Shown: piece by piece, positions 10,688-20,952 of the stretch
Numbering within the stretch: position 1 is the first letter of the stretch
Layout: each line of letters starts with the position of its first letter
Source of the DNA: Escarpia spicata
Taxonomy: Eukaryota; Annelida; Polychaeta; Sabellida; Siboglinidae
Reading direction: 5' to 3'
Assembly (NCBI GenBank): GCA_963995525.1
Contig: OZ023207.1
Coordinates: 1-64,000, forward strand
Length of the DNA stretch: 64,000 nt
The notes under the pieces: generated by a model
Told to the model about the DNA's origin: nothing
Database searches by the model: none
The model's input: only the letters and a program-made list of their open reading frames with translations
Program-made: the position numbers and the translations under genes

Positions 10688-11295
10688 TATAGGATTCATG
10701 TCCATTTCTTGTGATCTGGAACTTGTGCAGGCTGTGCTGCCACCGTGTGGCACTGAATATAGGCATATATTACATAATTTGTTCTAAGGAAGATATTGAG
10801 GGAAAATAAAAAGCTATGACCCAAAAACATTGTCCTAATACTGTGTGACCTTGACATGACCTAGTTAGTTGACCTTTAATGACCGTTGACCTACTTATGA
10901 TGATACATGGCCTAATTAAATTATTATGTGTGACACAATGGCTTATTAAGTTGATAATTTTTTGGAATGGAACATTTATGTACACATTGACCATAAAATA
11001 TCATATTAAAGCAAGAATCAAGTAATTTGTTTTAAAAATTGAACTTTGACCTAATTGCATGTTTGAATATCCAATCTATTTTTACTTATTAATTATGGTA
11101 TGTTGTGAAATTGCAATTGGATTTCATTATCAATGTTCAGAAATTATCAAGTAAAACATTTAAATTCAAATGTTTACTTTTGAAAGTGAAACACGTCAAC
11201 TCACAATAAATCTAAAAAGAGGACTGATCTTTTACAATGGTGTCGTTCTATTTGTGGTCAACTCAGAAAGAGGAATAGCCTGGGACCGTCCTCAC

Positions 11296-11445
11296 CTCAT
11301 TGGTCGTGTTCCACAGAATGAGGTCACCCCTCCAGGTGGCGACACATACAGCCATCTGGTCCGGAAAATGCTTGATATCCACAATGATGCCAGAGCCATC
11401 TGGTGGCAGATATCCATCGCTCACAAAAGATATCTGCGTTTTCAC
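11296..11445 (-). CDS. ELP1: Exon of Elongator complex protein 1 (ELP1/IKBKAP)
   Basis: This minus-strand exon of exactly 150 nt (50 codons, phase 0-0) lies between an acceptor CTGTTTTGTTTAAAG and a donor GAG|GTGAGGACGG. It encodes VKTQISFVSDGYLPPDGSG and then DQMAVCVATWRGDLILW. That pattern matches residues about 50-100 of ELP1 as I know it (VSLVAEGFLPEDGSG, DQESVCVATASGDVIL), part of the N-terminal WD40 propeller. ELP1 is the scaffold of Elongator, which modifies wobble uridines of tRNA. The exon is open and its splice sites are intact, so it may belong to a working gene. Neighbouring ELP1 exons were not found: earlier ones should lie at higher coordinates and later ones at lower. The introns must then be very long, or this is an isolated copy. 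Confidence 0.75.
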
Positions 11446-11579
11446 CTTTAAACAAAACAGCACCTACTAATAAGTCATCATGAAACATTAGAAAGAGATA
11501 CTTTCAGAAACTAGATGATAGTTGAGACAGTTTTAGAAAACAATATTTAATTAACAATGCAGCACTACTTTAACAAGAT
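11446..11579. other. Short flank between ELP1 exon and LINE
   Basis: Contains the acceptor and likely branch-point region of the minus-strand ELP1 exon. The CR1-like LINE at 11.58-15.72 kb is inserted immediately upstream in transcription order. Confidence 0.4.
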
Positions 11580-11639
11580 TGCCACCCAGAGAATTAACTC
11601 TAGGTAGCAGGTGGACAAGGAAGCCCTTGGCTTATCGAG

Positions 11640-14462
11640 AGTCCGACCTTTTTATCTATGTGCCCGTCTGAGGTATGTGTCGCTTTTATTTTTAAACATA
11701 TTCACGCTACTAGCACCCACACAATCAGCAGGTAATCTGTTCTATTCATTTACAGTTCTTTGTGAAAATGAAAACTTTCTTATATCCAATCTACTCTGCT
11801 CCTTTGCTAATGCAAGATCATGTCCTCTAGTCCTTCTATCTTTCTTAATTGAGAGAAACATATTTCTATCAATATTTTCATAACCCTTCAATATTTTAAA
11901 CACTTCTATCTAATCTCCTCTCAATCTCCTGGTCTCTAGTGTTGTTAAACCGCATTTTTTTAGGCGTATTTCATAACTAAGATCCCTCAGATTTTGTATC
12001 ATTTTAGTTGCTCTCCTCTGCACTCTTTCTAGCATATCTATGTCCTTCCTGCGATATGGCCTCCACGCTTGAATACAATATTCTAAATGAGGCCTAACTA
12101 TTGTTTTGTACAGCGGTATTATTAGCTCTTTTTCCTTATACGTTATGTTTCGCCTAATTAATCCAAGGATTTGATTTCCCTTTGAAGCTGCAATTCCGCA
12201 CTGCTCTGAAATCTTCATATCAGCACTAACGGTTAACCCTAAGTCCTTTTCTTTTACAGTAGTACTTAGTACAGTACCCCCCAATGTATTTTCTACCTCT
12301 TCTTTCCCATGTCCTATGTGGAGGCATTTACATTTCCAAAAATTGAACATCATTTGCCACTTTTCAGACCATTTGTTCAACCTGTCAAGATCATCTTGTA
12401 AATGCTGTCTATCTCCATCACTTTTAATCCTTCTAAACACTTTTGTATCATCCGCAAATTTCAACACCTTGCTTGTTATTTCATCATCCAAATCGTTGAT
12501 GTATATTAAGAATAATATAGGACCTAATACTGATCCCTGTGGTACCCCACTCAATACCGATTTCCAGTTTGAAGCCTCCCCATCAACTACTACACGTTGT
12601 CTTCTGTCAATCAGCCATTGTTCTATCCAGTTTATTATACCATTTCCTATGCCATGGGCCTTTAGTTTAAGCAGTAAGCTTTGATGTGGTACTTTGTCAA
12701 AAGCTTTTTGAAAATCTAAGTAGACGATATCTACTGGTGATCCCTCATCTACCCACTTAGTGATGTCTTCCAAAAAATATAACATATTTGTTAAGCATGA
12801 CCTCGCTTTAAAAAAACCATGTTGAGATGGGTTTATCAAGTTTTGTTTAACAAGAAAATCCACCGTGTGATCTTTAATTATTCTTTCTAATAATTTACAA
12901 ATCACTGATGTTAAACTCACTGGTCTATAGTTCTCTGACGTGTTTCTCGAACCTTTTTTGAATAACGGTATAATGTTTGCTTCTTTCCATTCTTAAGGAA
13001 CCACTCCCTCTTCTAATGACAAGTTGAAAACTGTTGCAAGTGGTATGCTAATTTGTTCTACAATTTCCAATAGTAGTTTGGGTGGAATACCATCCACTCC
13101 AGGTGATTTATTCTCCTTCATAGCCCTTATTTTCTTAGCTACCATTTCCGGGGTTACAATTAATTGTCCTAAATAGTCTGAATCTGCCCCCTTGAACTTA
13201 GCCTCTGGTATTGGCAGTGAACTAATATCTTCCCTGGTAAACACTGAACTACAGTACTCATTCAGGTCTTCTGCCATTATGAATCCCTCTGATATTATTT
13301 TTCCAGCACTATCTTCTAGAGGACTGACCTTATCTTGAACTTTCTGTTTGCTTCGAACATACGCATAAAAACTCTTGCTGTCATGTTTTATATTACTAGC
13401 TAATTGTTGTTCATAGCTTCTCTTTGAATTTCTAATTTCAGCTGTAGCTTGGTTAAGTGCTTCTTTATAACTGTTGTAGTCTTCATCATTTCCAGTACAT
13501 CTATATGACTTCCACATAATTTGTTTATACTTAATTTTTCTAATGGCTTCTTTCGATAAGTGTTTCTTTTTGGACCGTTTTCCTTGTTTTTTGAAGGGTA
13601 CAAATTTATCGATTATACACTTAATTTCACTCTTTAATATATTCCAGCATTCTGTTGCCGTCTTATTTTTCAGTGTCTTATTCCAGTCTATCTTTGCTAA
13701 ATATTTCCTCATGTCCTTATACCTTCCTTTGTGGACATTTCTCCTATACTGCTTTTTGCTATTCCTTTCTGATTTTACTTTGATGGTAAAATGTATCTGG
13801 TTGTGATCGCTACTCCCCAGTGGCTCACATATCTTGACATTGTCAACTAATTCATTATGTGAGGACAAAACTATGTCTAACACATTCTCACCCCTGGTTG
13901 GTTCTAGCACATGTTGAGAAAGGAATGTATCTTGAACTAAAACTAAAAACTTGTGGTCCTCTCTCCCCATACTCTGTATAGATTTCCATTGTATATGCCC
14001 ATGGTTAAAATCCCCCATAATAATACAGTCCCGTTTGCTTACTTCCCTTATAGCGTTTTGTATTTGTTCATTCTCTTCTATGCTTATGTTTGGACTTCGA
14101 TAAACTAACCCAACTGTTAACGTTGAGTTTCCTGTAACTATGTTACACCAAACAGCTTCTTCGCAATCTGCTTCTCTTTCTAATTTTATTTCATAAGCCT
14201 GAATAGATTCTTTAATATATAAAATAACTCCACCTCCCTTTCTTCCTATTCTATCTTTCCTAAACATTACATATCCTGTTAGTCCCAATTCAGCATCTGT
14301 TATATCGGTGGTGGTCCAGGATTCGGTTATACCTATTATGTGAGGATCAATATCTTCTACCATAATGTTTAGTTCATTTCTTTTGTTTACTATACTCCTT
14401 GCATTTAAACAAACACATTTATATCCAGCTTCAGAAGAGTTTTCCAGACTGTTATTTATTTA
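11640..14462 (-). pseudogene. LINE ORF2: endonuclease-reverse transcriptase, two premature stops
   Basis: The frame is open from about 14,462, before the first ATG at 14,363, and starts with LNARSIVNKRNEL of the endonuclease. Endonuclease marks: ITESW, IIMGDFNHGHIQW and the SDHNQ motif. Reverse transcriptase marks: SPGVDGIPPKLL, ENYRPVSLTSVICK, VYLDFQKAFDKVP, GVPQGSVLGPILFLIYIND and FADDTKVF, so the catalytic FADD is present. TAA at 12,995-12,993 splits the gene just before the palm, and TAG at 11,912-11,910 cuts it after RRLRGD. The frame is kept across both, so these are point nonsense changes in an otherwise well preserved ORF2. A shifted C-terminal tail continues to about 11,640. Confidence 0.85.
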
Positions 14463-14509
14463 TTTGTGCTGTCTTTATCTATGCCTCCATTGTCAGGCTT
14501 TTCTGTGAG

Positions 14510-15709
14510 TCCCCCCTGCGAATCTAGTTTAAACAGATGCAACATGTCCCACTGTCAACAGATTGCAGCAGATTCTCTGAGAAAACTGCTGCCCCCTTTC
14601 CACTAAGATGGAGGCCATCTCTCATGTACATATCTTCCCTCCCAACAAAGTATCCCCATAAATCCCACCCCCTCTTCTTCACACATCTGCTCAACTAGTG
14701 CATTGATCGCCATCCTCTTGCAGTTTCTATATGTTGCCCCCCTTCCTCCCATTACTGGCAAAATTCCTGACAAAATAACCTGTTCGACTCTCGTCTTCTT
14801 TAGCTTCCTCACTAACTGTCTATACTTCTGTACTATCGCAGTTGTTCCCTCCCTGTCTGCATTATTTGTTCCTACATGTACCAGTATAGACCCCCCCTTG
14901 CCATGTCCCAATACCTTCTCTACCCTGTCAGTTACATGTTCAATCCTAGCCCCCGGTAAACAAACAACGATGTCCTTCCCCTCGCTCAGTGTCTTGTCCG
15001 TCTTTCTCATAATGGAGTCACCCATAAACACCCTCTCTTTCCTCATTGCCCCCTCAATCACTGCCTTAGAATAGCTCCTTCTTCGGTTTGCATCTGTCTG
15101 GTTGTTGTCTTTCCCCCCTGCCGTCTTCTCTCCTGTCACATTCTCTTCCGATCCATTCTTTCCTGTTGCTTTTTCTCTTGTCGCCTTTCCTCCTGTCAGC
15201 ATCCCTTTTATCGACTTCTCTTCTATCACATTTGCTCTCACTTCCTTCTTTCGTCCCGTCTCATTTTCCTCTCTCCTCTCCCGTTCCATCTTCCCTCCCT
15301 CCTTCTCTACAGTCACTTTCTTCCCTGTCACCTTCACGCTTGTCACGTTTTCTGTTGTCGATTTTCCAATTTCTTCCCCTCCAATCACCTTCTCTCCTCT
15401 CAATCTCCTTTCCTCAGTTTTCTTGCCACTGCTATTCTCCTTCAGTCTTGCAGTATCCTCACCTCTCTCCCTGTCGTCTCTTTCCATTCGACCTGCCTCC
15501 TTGCTAATTCCCATCTCCATTCCCTTCACAATATCTGTCAACCTAACTATCTCCTTCTGCAAACACTCCACCTTCCAATGCACTGAAAGGTGAATCCTTC
15601 CTCCATGGTTTCTGCCCATGACTTTCCACACCCGGACAATGCAAAATCTACCCAGCTGTGGCAGTGATCGCACACCAAGTGTCGCTTTGCCTTGACTTGC
15701 CGCTTGCAA
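14510..15709 (-). pseudogene. LINE ORF1: SGNH/GDSL-type esterase with a frameshift before its last catalytic block
   Basis: From the ATG at 15,709: a basic start, then a low-complexity middle of short K/E/V/T/G-rich repeats (roughly residues 75-205), then an SGNH hydrolase domain. Visible blocks: VFMGDSIMRK (nucleophile serine in GDS), ILVHVGTNNADREG (block III) and VEQVILSGILPV. The open frame stops at 14,603, but after a 1-nt shift near 14,651-14,660 the next frame supplies the missing final block, MYMRDGLHLSGKGAAVF, with the DxxH pair. Esterase domains in ORF1 of CR1-like elements are an established feature (Kapitonov and Jurka). The domain is thought to act on lipids or membranes, but its role in retrotransposition is not settled. 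Confidence 0.8.
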
Positions 15710-15720
15710 GGCGCCATATC

Positions 15721-15941
15721 CCGATCAGAATTGATTTAATAACTTAACTAACTTAGTCTTTATAAAGACTGTTTCCTGTGTACTACAGCACACTTTAGGT
15801 TAACAATTTCAATTACACAGCCGACTATTTATCCTAACACGAACGCTAACATCACCGGTAGTGACCTAATTTAAATACAATCAATTACGTTATGTTAGGC
15901 TGCTTTCAAGCCATCTAAGAGAAAAACACATTAACCTACAC
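15721..15941. other. No gene seen
   Basis: Short AT-rich stretch upstream of the LINE; nothing recognisable. Confidence 0.4.
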
Positions 15942-16060
15942 CAGACCTGGGTTCAATTCTTAATTCAATTGGAATTGAATTGATCAACAAAATGTACCAA
16001 TTGGAATTGAATAAAATCAAAACAGATTGAATTGGAATTGAATCCCGTAAAGTAAAATGA
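15942..16060. repeat. hAT-type terminus with AATTGGAATTGAA subterminal repeats
   Basis: Begins CAGACCTGGGTTCAATTCTT and continues as several partly palindromic copies of CAATTGGAATTGAATTG. A start with CAG plus dense subterminal repeats is common at hAT element ends. An inverse CAGGTCTG occurs at 16,765-16,772, but no 8-bp target duplication is visible there, so I do not pair them with confidence. Confidence 0.4.
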
Positions 16061-16170
16061 AATGACTGAATTAACGTTTTTCTATATAAAGTGAAACATA
16101 TAAACTACAATATGTTAACTTGAAACGTTTATACAGATCTGCCTACCCGAAAAACTTCCTGTCAGTAATC

Positions 16171-16774
16171 CATCTTCCCATTTACACTGATTTTCAGGAA
16201 TATAGGCTTCCTGTCAGTAATTGTTCAGAACCGTGTAAGATATTGTCACCAGGGGGAGGGGGGGTAGTGACAGCAAAACCATTACATTACGGTTACGCTG
16301 TCATCGACATCACCTAGACTCTAGTGACTGTATGATAGGCTGTAAATGATAGACTAAACTCCTCAATAAATACACTAACTTAGTCTTAGTACAGTCAGTT
16401 GGCCTAACACTACAAGTACAACACTCACTAAATTTTTGCATTACACGTTTCTTTTTGGTTGGCGGTGGCGTCGTTTCGCTGTCAGCCAGCATTTTGTGAC
16501 GCGTGACTTCGTTTTGTTTGATCGCTGAAATGCGAATTTGTCATAACACCGTTTCCTACTAGTTAGATTACGACCAGACCCAGCGAATGAAAAACCATGT
16601 CACAACATGCTGCATACATATGCTGCCACCTGTTGAATATAGTGGAAGCTAAATTTGAGTGATTGGCGAACATGGTGACAGTCCGTAATATTTTCATCCC
16701 TCCCCATAATACCGTAATTTGAGGTGACTTTCCGGAATGATTCCACACAATCCGGAATGGTAGGCAGGTCTGCT
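16171..16774 (-). mobile_element. hAT-like element fragment, copy A
   Basis: Starts CCATTTACACTGATTTTCAG and ends GGAATGGTAGGCAGGTCTGC; the same ends occur at 56,206-57,412 (copy B). On the minus strand it carries a short reading frame (16,492-16,310) starting MLADSETTPPPTKKKRVMQ, which aligns with MAPLPAKKKCMLQTF in copy B. A lysine-rich start followed by a zinc-binding C..C segment is typical of BED-finger hAT transposases, so this may be the 5' end of one. In copy A the zinc-finger part is lost. Confidence 0.45.
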
Positions 16775-17155
16775 ACGGCTACGCCCATGGCCATGGGCAT
16801 GGATGGACTGAAGTCGAACGATGTTGCTCGGTGTTTCAACGGATTAGCATTGGTGAATATGCAGTATATCGCAAGTGGGGACATCCTCAACGAACTTGTG
16901 AATGACTACTTTGTGACACACCCGATCGGCAATGATGACAGTGATTCGGACTTGTCTGATTCGAGCGAGGACGACTTTGACCCGGAGCTGGCAGAGGAAG
17001 TGGGCGGATCTGTCAATGGTGACAGTCAAACTGTTTATGACGACCCGAGGCGCAAGATGAGAACACAAACGCCTCTCTTCAGACCCAAACAACAACAGTT
17101 CTTTTCAGAGCTAACCATATATTCATGGAAGTGTTTGCTACCTCTTGCGTGTTGA
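16757..17155 (+). CDS. Unrecognised acidic open frame
   Basis: An open frame of about 133 codons begins inside the last bases of the hAT-like fragment and continues beyond it. Possible starts are ATG at 16,757 or 16,787. Residues DVARCFNGLALVNMQYIASG are followed by a strongly acidic serine-rich tract (SDSDLSDSSEDDFDPE) and a basic tail. I do not recognise it. It could be a first exon of a host gene whose start was supplied by the transposon, or a transposon gene fragment. The sharp fall in coding-like composition after about 17,110 fits an exon end near there. Confidence 0.3.
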   Translation: MVGRSATATPMAMGMDGLKSNDVARCFNGLALVNMQYIASGDILNELVNDYFVTHPIGNDDSDSDLSDSSEDDFDPELAEEVGGSVNGDSQTVYDDPRRKMRTQTPLFRPKQQQFFSELTIYSWKCLLPLAC

Positions 17156-17202
17156 TTAGTAATATACATTTTTGTAAACAAACTACAACTTTTTTTATTA
17201 TT

Positions 17203-17640
17203 ATTGTAACTTTAAAAGTAACCATCAGAATTTGATAATAGTTTTAGTGTTCCAAAGCTGAGATACATAGTTACATTTTCTTCACAACATTGGACATGGT
17301 AATAGCACTGGATATTTTGTTATAATATTAATACTGCAGCAAAATTTTATTTTGACATGAATTATGATGAGTACTTTTCTCCTGCAATAATGTTTGACAG
17401 GTGCCCTCTTTAAATTCTTGTAACTTTAAAAGTAGACATCAGAATTTAATAATTATTTCTGTAAGCTAAAGCTAACAAACACAGCTACATTTGCTTCACT
17501 GGATTGTATATGGTAATAGCAGCAGATATTTTGTTATACCATGAAGTTTTGTTTTCATGTGAATAATGACTCGACTTTAAAACTGATTTTTCTCCTGAAC
17601 TAATTTTGGATAGGGGCCCTCTTTAAATTCTTGTAACTTT
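17203..17640. repeat. Degenerate 210-bp direct repeat, two copies
   Basis: CTTGTAACTTTAAAAGTA, CATCAGAATTT, a GGTAATAGCA block, GATATTTTGTTATA and GCCCTCTTTAAATTC recur in the same order about 210 bp apart (17,203 and 17,416), with a third partial start near 17,630. Non-coding. Confidence 0.6.
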
Positions 17641-17859
17641 GGTTCTAGTGGGAATAGTTGAATACAGTAAACTGCATTGGAATTGGAAATAGTGTTGCTT
17701 TCCATTTCTTGAATAAAAGTACATATTATTTTTTTGTCAATGTGACTGGTTTTCCTGGGCACACATAATATCTAGTATGTACAATCGTTTTAATCATAGT
17801 AAGTAACAGGGAGTATAACATTATACAATGTTCTTCCCTTATTGTTTTCATTCCCCAAA

Positions 17860-17924
17860 CTCACCAAAACCCTCCAACTGCAGCACCCAAAGTAAAACTG
17901 CACGTCACAACACACACCCTTGAT
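17860..17924 (-). pseudogene. Possible degraded next exon of APC10
   Basis: A consensus acceptor (GTATTTTGCAG) precedes ATCAAGGGTGTGTG on the minus strand, directly downstream of the APC10-like exon at 18,123-18,285 in transcription order. Allowing small indels, the residues start I-K-V-x-V and later include LQLE, compatible with the next APC10 segment (ISVRVG...RQLEL in vertebrates as I remember it). The match is weak and needs frame changes. Confidence 0.3.
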
Positions 17925-18122
17925 CTGCAAAATACATCCAATTACCCCCCTAGATCCACACCTGATTATAATGTATAACAAATTATCATTCTCCATTTGG
18001 GTTCTAAGGCAACTGAAATGTGTTGTCAAGGGATTATTTGTTGGAAATCACAAATCCCCACTGTGTACCGAACGTTATCCCCTGCCCTCTTCATTGGATG
18101 GATAGTGAAGGGGCACTCTTGC

Positions 18123-18285
18123 CTGCTTGGTGTGTAGCTTTCATCACCTTTGTAGTCGGCGTACAGACAGATGTATGTTATGGTCGTCTTTCTGCGGAAC
18201 TGGATGTTGATGAGATAGGGTTAAGGGCCGTCAGACAGCCAGTAGGTGTCTAAGGAGCCATCTATCAACTGGTCGACACCAAAGC
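18123..18285 (-). pseudogene. ANAPC10: APC10 (ANAPC10/DOC domain) exon with an in-frame stop
   Basis: The acceptor CTTCCTTACAG is followed by 163 nt on the minus strand. Translation gives FGVDQLIDGSLDTYWLSDGP, a TAA stop, then PYLINIQFRRKTT and LYADYKGDESYTPS. This is the DOC domain of anaphase-promoting complex subunit 10, which helps the APC/C ubiquitin ligase bind substrates. Two positions that are glutamine in the family (TYWQSDG and the following Q before P) are changed, one to leucine and one to TAA. The 3' boundary reads AAGCAG|GCAAGAG, a GC-type donor. Retained splice sites mean it was copied as genomic DNA, not through mRNA. I read it as a broken gene copy; a sequencing error at the stop is the alternative. 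Confidence 0.7.
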
Positions 18286-18741
18286 CTGTAAGGAAGGCAA
18301 AGGTAAGTTCTTATATAGTGCAGTACATGTACCAGATGCTTGCAAGACACATATTATTTATAATCATGTTTTTATTTCAGACAAGCATTGTGTCCATATT
18401 AGAAAAAAGTACATCGATAAAAACATCCATATCAAATAGAAATAGATAAAGATAAAAAATAAATATGTTAATAAAAACAGGATATTAAAAATTACTTTAA
18501 AATTATACACAGCCTTGACCCACTGATGCCGCAATTGTGACGTACTGTATATGTCGCTAGTAACAATCTCTGAATAATTGTATTAACAGACCTGTTGTAA
18601 ATGGGGGCCAGTAGATAAGGTAGTAGCCCGTCGTGATCACACCCATAAGAGTAACATGTAAGTAAATGGGGGCCAGTAGATTTGAAAAGGTAGTAGCCCG
18701 CCTGGGAAAGTTACTGGCCCGGATTTTGTGTTACCATCAAA
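18286..18741. repeat. AT-rich spacer with a duplicated GGGGGCCAGTAGAT motif
   Basis: From about 18,596 to 18,703 a unit (GTAAATGGGGGCCAGTAGAT...AGGTAGTAGCCCG) occurs twice, 64 bp apart, followed by ACTGGCCCGG. The GGGCC/GGCCC motifs resemble the subterminal motifs of the adjoining hAT-like element, so this may be its damaged left end. No gene seen. Confidence 0.45.
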
Positions 18742-19438
18742 AATATCAGATGCATATATACAGTATTTGCCAAGTTTAAATACAGTGTGGCTAGTGTGAC
18801 GACAGCTAGTCAGTCCGAGTCAGTATTTGAGTTGACACTGCTTTCATGTACAGGTCAATCAAGGCATTAGACTATTTCACGGTGGCACCACCCAAAATAA
18901 GTGGCCTTCACCTTGCCCTTGCTGACGCAGCATTACATTTGGCTTCCGTCACTTTAGTCACTAGTTAAATTTGGATTTAAGCTGTATTGCTTTCATATAT
19001 CTAGAGAAGAAAAAGCGTGCATAACTCTAAAGTCGAGGCAGCTTCCAACCACCGTACTAAGTGTGTCCAAGGGACACGGCGGGACTTAAAAAATGGCGTC
19101 TCTTGTCATAAAAACCTGTGCTGCCGGTGGTTAGAAAATTTATTTGATGGCTTTGCACCCCGTCGTCCGCATGATAAGTGTTGGAGTTTGGACTCATTAT
19201 TGATCAGAATTAGTATCTACGTTATGTTTAAAATGTCCTATAACTGAGTCGGGTCTAAGCATTCTGGCGAACTGCATCTAATAACCGATGCGGTCGTGCC
19301 GTGACCGCCGCTTCGTCTCGGCAGCATTCGGGAACCGGAAACAAGTGGCCCGTCGGGCCAGTAAAATATAAGAACTGGTGGCCCGACAGCTTCAAAAAAG
19401 GCACCGGGCCATCGGGCCAGTGTTAATGTCGAGGCCTG
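18742..19438. mobile_element. hAT-like non-autonomous element, copy A (no LINE inside)
   Basis: Shares a core starting CAGATGCATATATACAG and a right end ...CGGGCCAGTGTTAATGTC then GAGGCCTG with the element at 46,919-56,131. At about 19,111 copy A is continuous where the other copy carries 8.4 kb of insertion. The right end interrupts the minus-strand LINE endonuclease fragment at 19,439. The left end is not resolved. No coding capacity. Confidence 0.6.
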
Positions 19439-20757
19439 TATACCATCAATGTTCTTTGGTAGTTTAACTTTACTGTTCATATGGTTCTTAATTTCCTTCC
19501 AGAACTGTCAATGATCTTTTTGACATAACTTTTCTGCAATGGAATCAGCAATAAAAGTGTCTCTATCTTTTTTACATTTTCTGACCGGCTGCTTAAATTT
19601 TCTTCTGAAGAGTTTCATGACATTAAAACCATCACCTTGTCTAGGTTTCCAACCTGTCTTCACAGCCAGTACGCATCACGAGCTGCACTGTGCAATTCTT
19701 TCACACACTCATTCCATCCTGACAACATCATATTTATAAGACCATTTATGAGTTGACACAAGTGTTTGTCCAGACCTCTTCAGAGTGGATACGATAGAGG
19801 TATCAAGCTCACCAATGTCGTCATGGTGACTACAATTGTGACAATTAGGATTATTGCATTTAACACTGGATGGAACATTCAGTTTAGACAGTTCAACGTA
19901 CGTGCATTCTCTATACGAGTCAATATCATGTGGATGTAAGGTGTCCCAATGTGTAACTTGTATGTATATGTATAACATATGCTGGTACAATAGCACTGTC
20001 AATGGGGATGATGATCAGAATTAGTACAGTCACAAAGTATCGACATTCTAGTTATGCAATCATCTGCATCAGCAGTGCATATAACATGGTCTAGCCATGA
20101 CGTAGTTCCTCAAGCAGAACTAACATATGTATCTGTCGGGAGAGTGTCCTCATCACATACAGACAATGAATTCTCTGCAGAAATCAAGAAAGACTTCTCC
20201 AAAAATTATTTCTTAGAAATATCTGCATTAAAATCACCGACAATTGTTATACACAAGCTATTAATATTACCAATGTATACAGCAATTTTAGACATATAAG
20301 CATTAAACCTGTCCCAGTTTTCTTCACATTCGTACGGTAAGTATACATTTAATAAATCATACTCTTTCTTGTCCCAACATATTTTTATGCCGCAAAGCCA
20401 GTCATAGTAATGATCCTTTATGGTAATGTATTTATGAATGGAGCATTTCCATAAAAATACTACCCCACCATTTGGCCTCCCTGATAAAATAGCACTTGAG
20501 GCATCTACAGGAGACACACAGTACCCAGCATAACCATCATGGCAGGTGTTGAGTAAATGACAATCTTGTTTAGTAAGCATAAGCTCCCGTAGACATAGAA
20601 TATCACAATTATTTATATTCAAAATGTAGTATAAATTTGATGGCTGCATATGGTATGGGCAAGTCAAGAATCTGTTTGATGTCACTGAAAACCACGATAA
20701 AATCGGCGCCATTTTTGATTCAGTCTGCATAGAAGCCTTCAAAGTACACTTTCGCAT
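19439..20757 (-). pseudogene. LINE endonuclease-domain fragment
   Basis: On the minus strand from 20,757 downward: ILCLRELMLTKQDCHLL, SGRPNGGVVFLWKCSI, LLNVYLPYECEENWDRF and IVGDFNADISKK, then in shifted frames GTTSWLDHVICTADAD, SDHHP and a cysteine/histidine-bearing linker continuing to 19,439. These are the marks of the apurinic-type endonuclease of non-LTR retrotransposons (GDFN and SDHHP). Several stops and shifts are present. The reverse transcriptase is missing because the hAT-like element starts at 19,438. The clade is not certain. Confidence 0.7.
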
Positions 20758-20952
20758 ACAAATGTCGCATTAATCAGCACGTAGGCCTGCGCACAGTGAT
20801 ATGATATATTGTCTATTGGATTGTCTTACTCGTTATCATCACCAGTATGAAGTACTTTATGACTGAATGATGCTGATGTGCTCAGTTCAAGCAGCAAAAT
20901 AAGCAAGTGTAGTCAACACCCACATGGACCATCACCGTCATATTGCTACCGA
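20758..20952. other. Spacer before the 42-bp array
   Basis: Nothing recognised. It contains the end (20,882) of a minus-strand frame that reads through the array. Confidence 0.35.

Larger units (their letters stand above)
8747..11094. repeat. Direct duplication, second copy (2,348 bp)
   Basis: Adjacent second copy of the unit starting at 6400. The homology ends in CTATTTTTACTTATTA, where the two copies diverge into different flanks. It carries the same MITE-spacer-MITE structure. No coding gene is seen in either copy; small open frames in it repeat simply because the DNA repeats. Confidence 0.9.
11580..15720 (-). mobile_element. CR1-like non-LTR retrotransposon with esterase-type ORF1
   Basis: About 4.1 kb on the minus strand in the order ORF1 (SGNH esterase), ORF2 (AP endonuclease plus reverse transcriptase). 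It is close to full length. Its exact ends are unresolved: the 3' end is near 11,580, past a non-coding tail, and the 5' end is just beyond the ORF1 start. Both ORFs are broken (one frameshift in ORF1, two in-frame stops in ORF2), so this copy cannot move by itself. It sits between the ELP1 exon and a hAT-like fragment. Confidence 0.85.

Noticed and set aside
15088..15593. Ser/Leu/Phe-rich plus-strand proteins
   Set aside because: Shadows of the low-complexity middle part of the minus-strand LINE ORF1.
17860..18029. Minus-strand protein with VCCDVQFYFGCCSW
   Set aside because: The cysteine-rich look arises in a phase that does not fit the preceding APC10 exon; better explained as a shifted remnant of the next exon.
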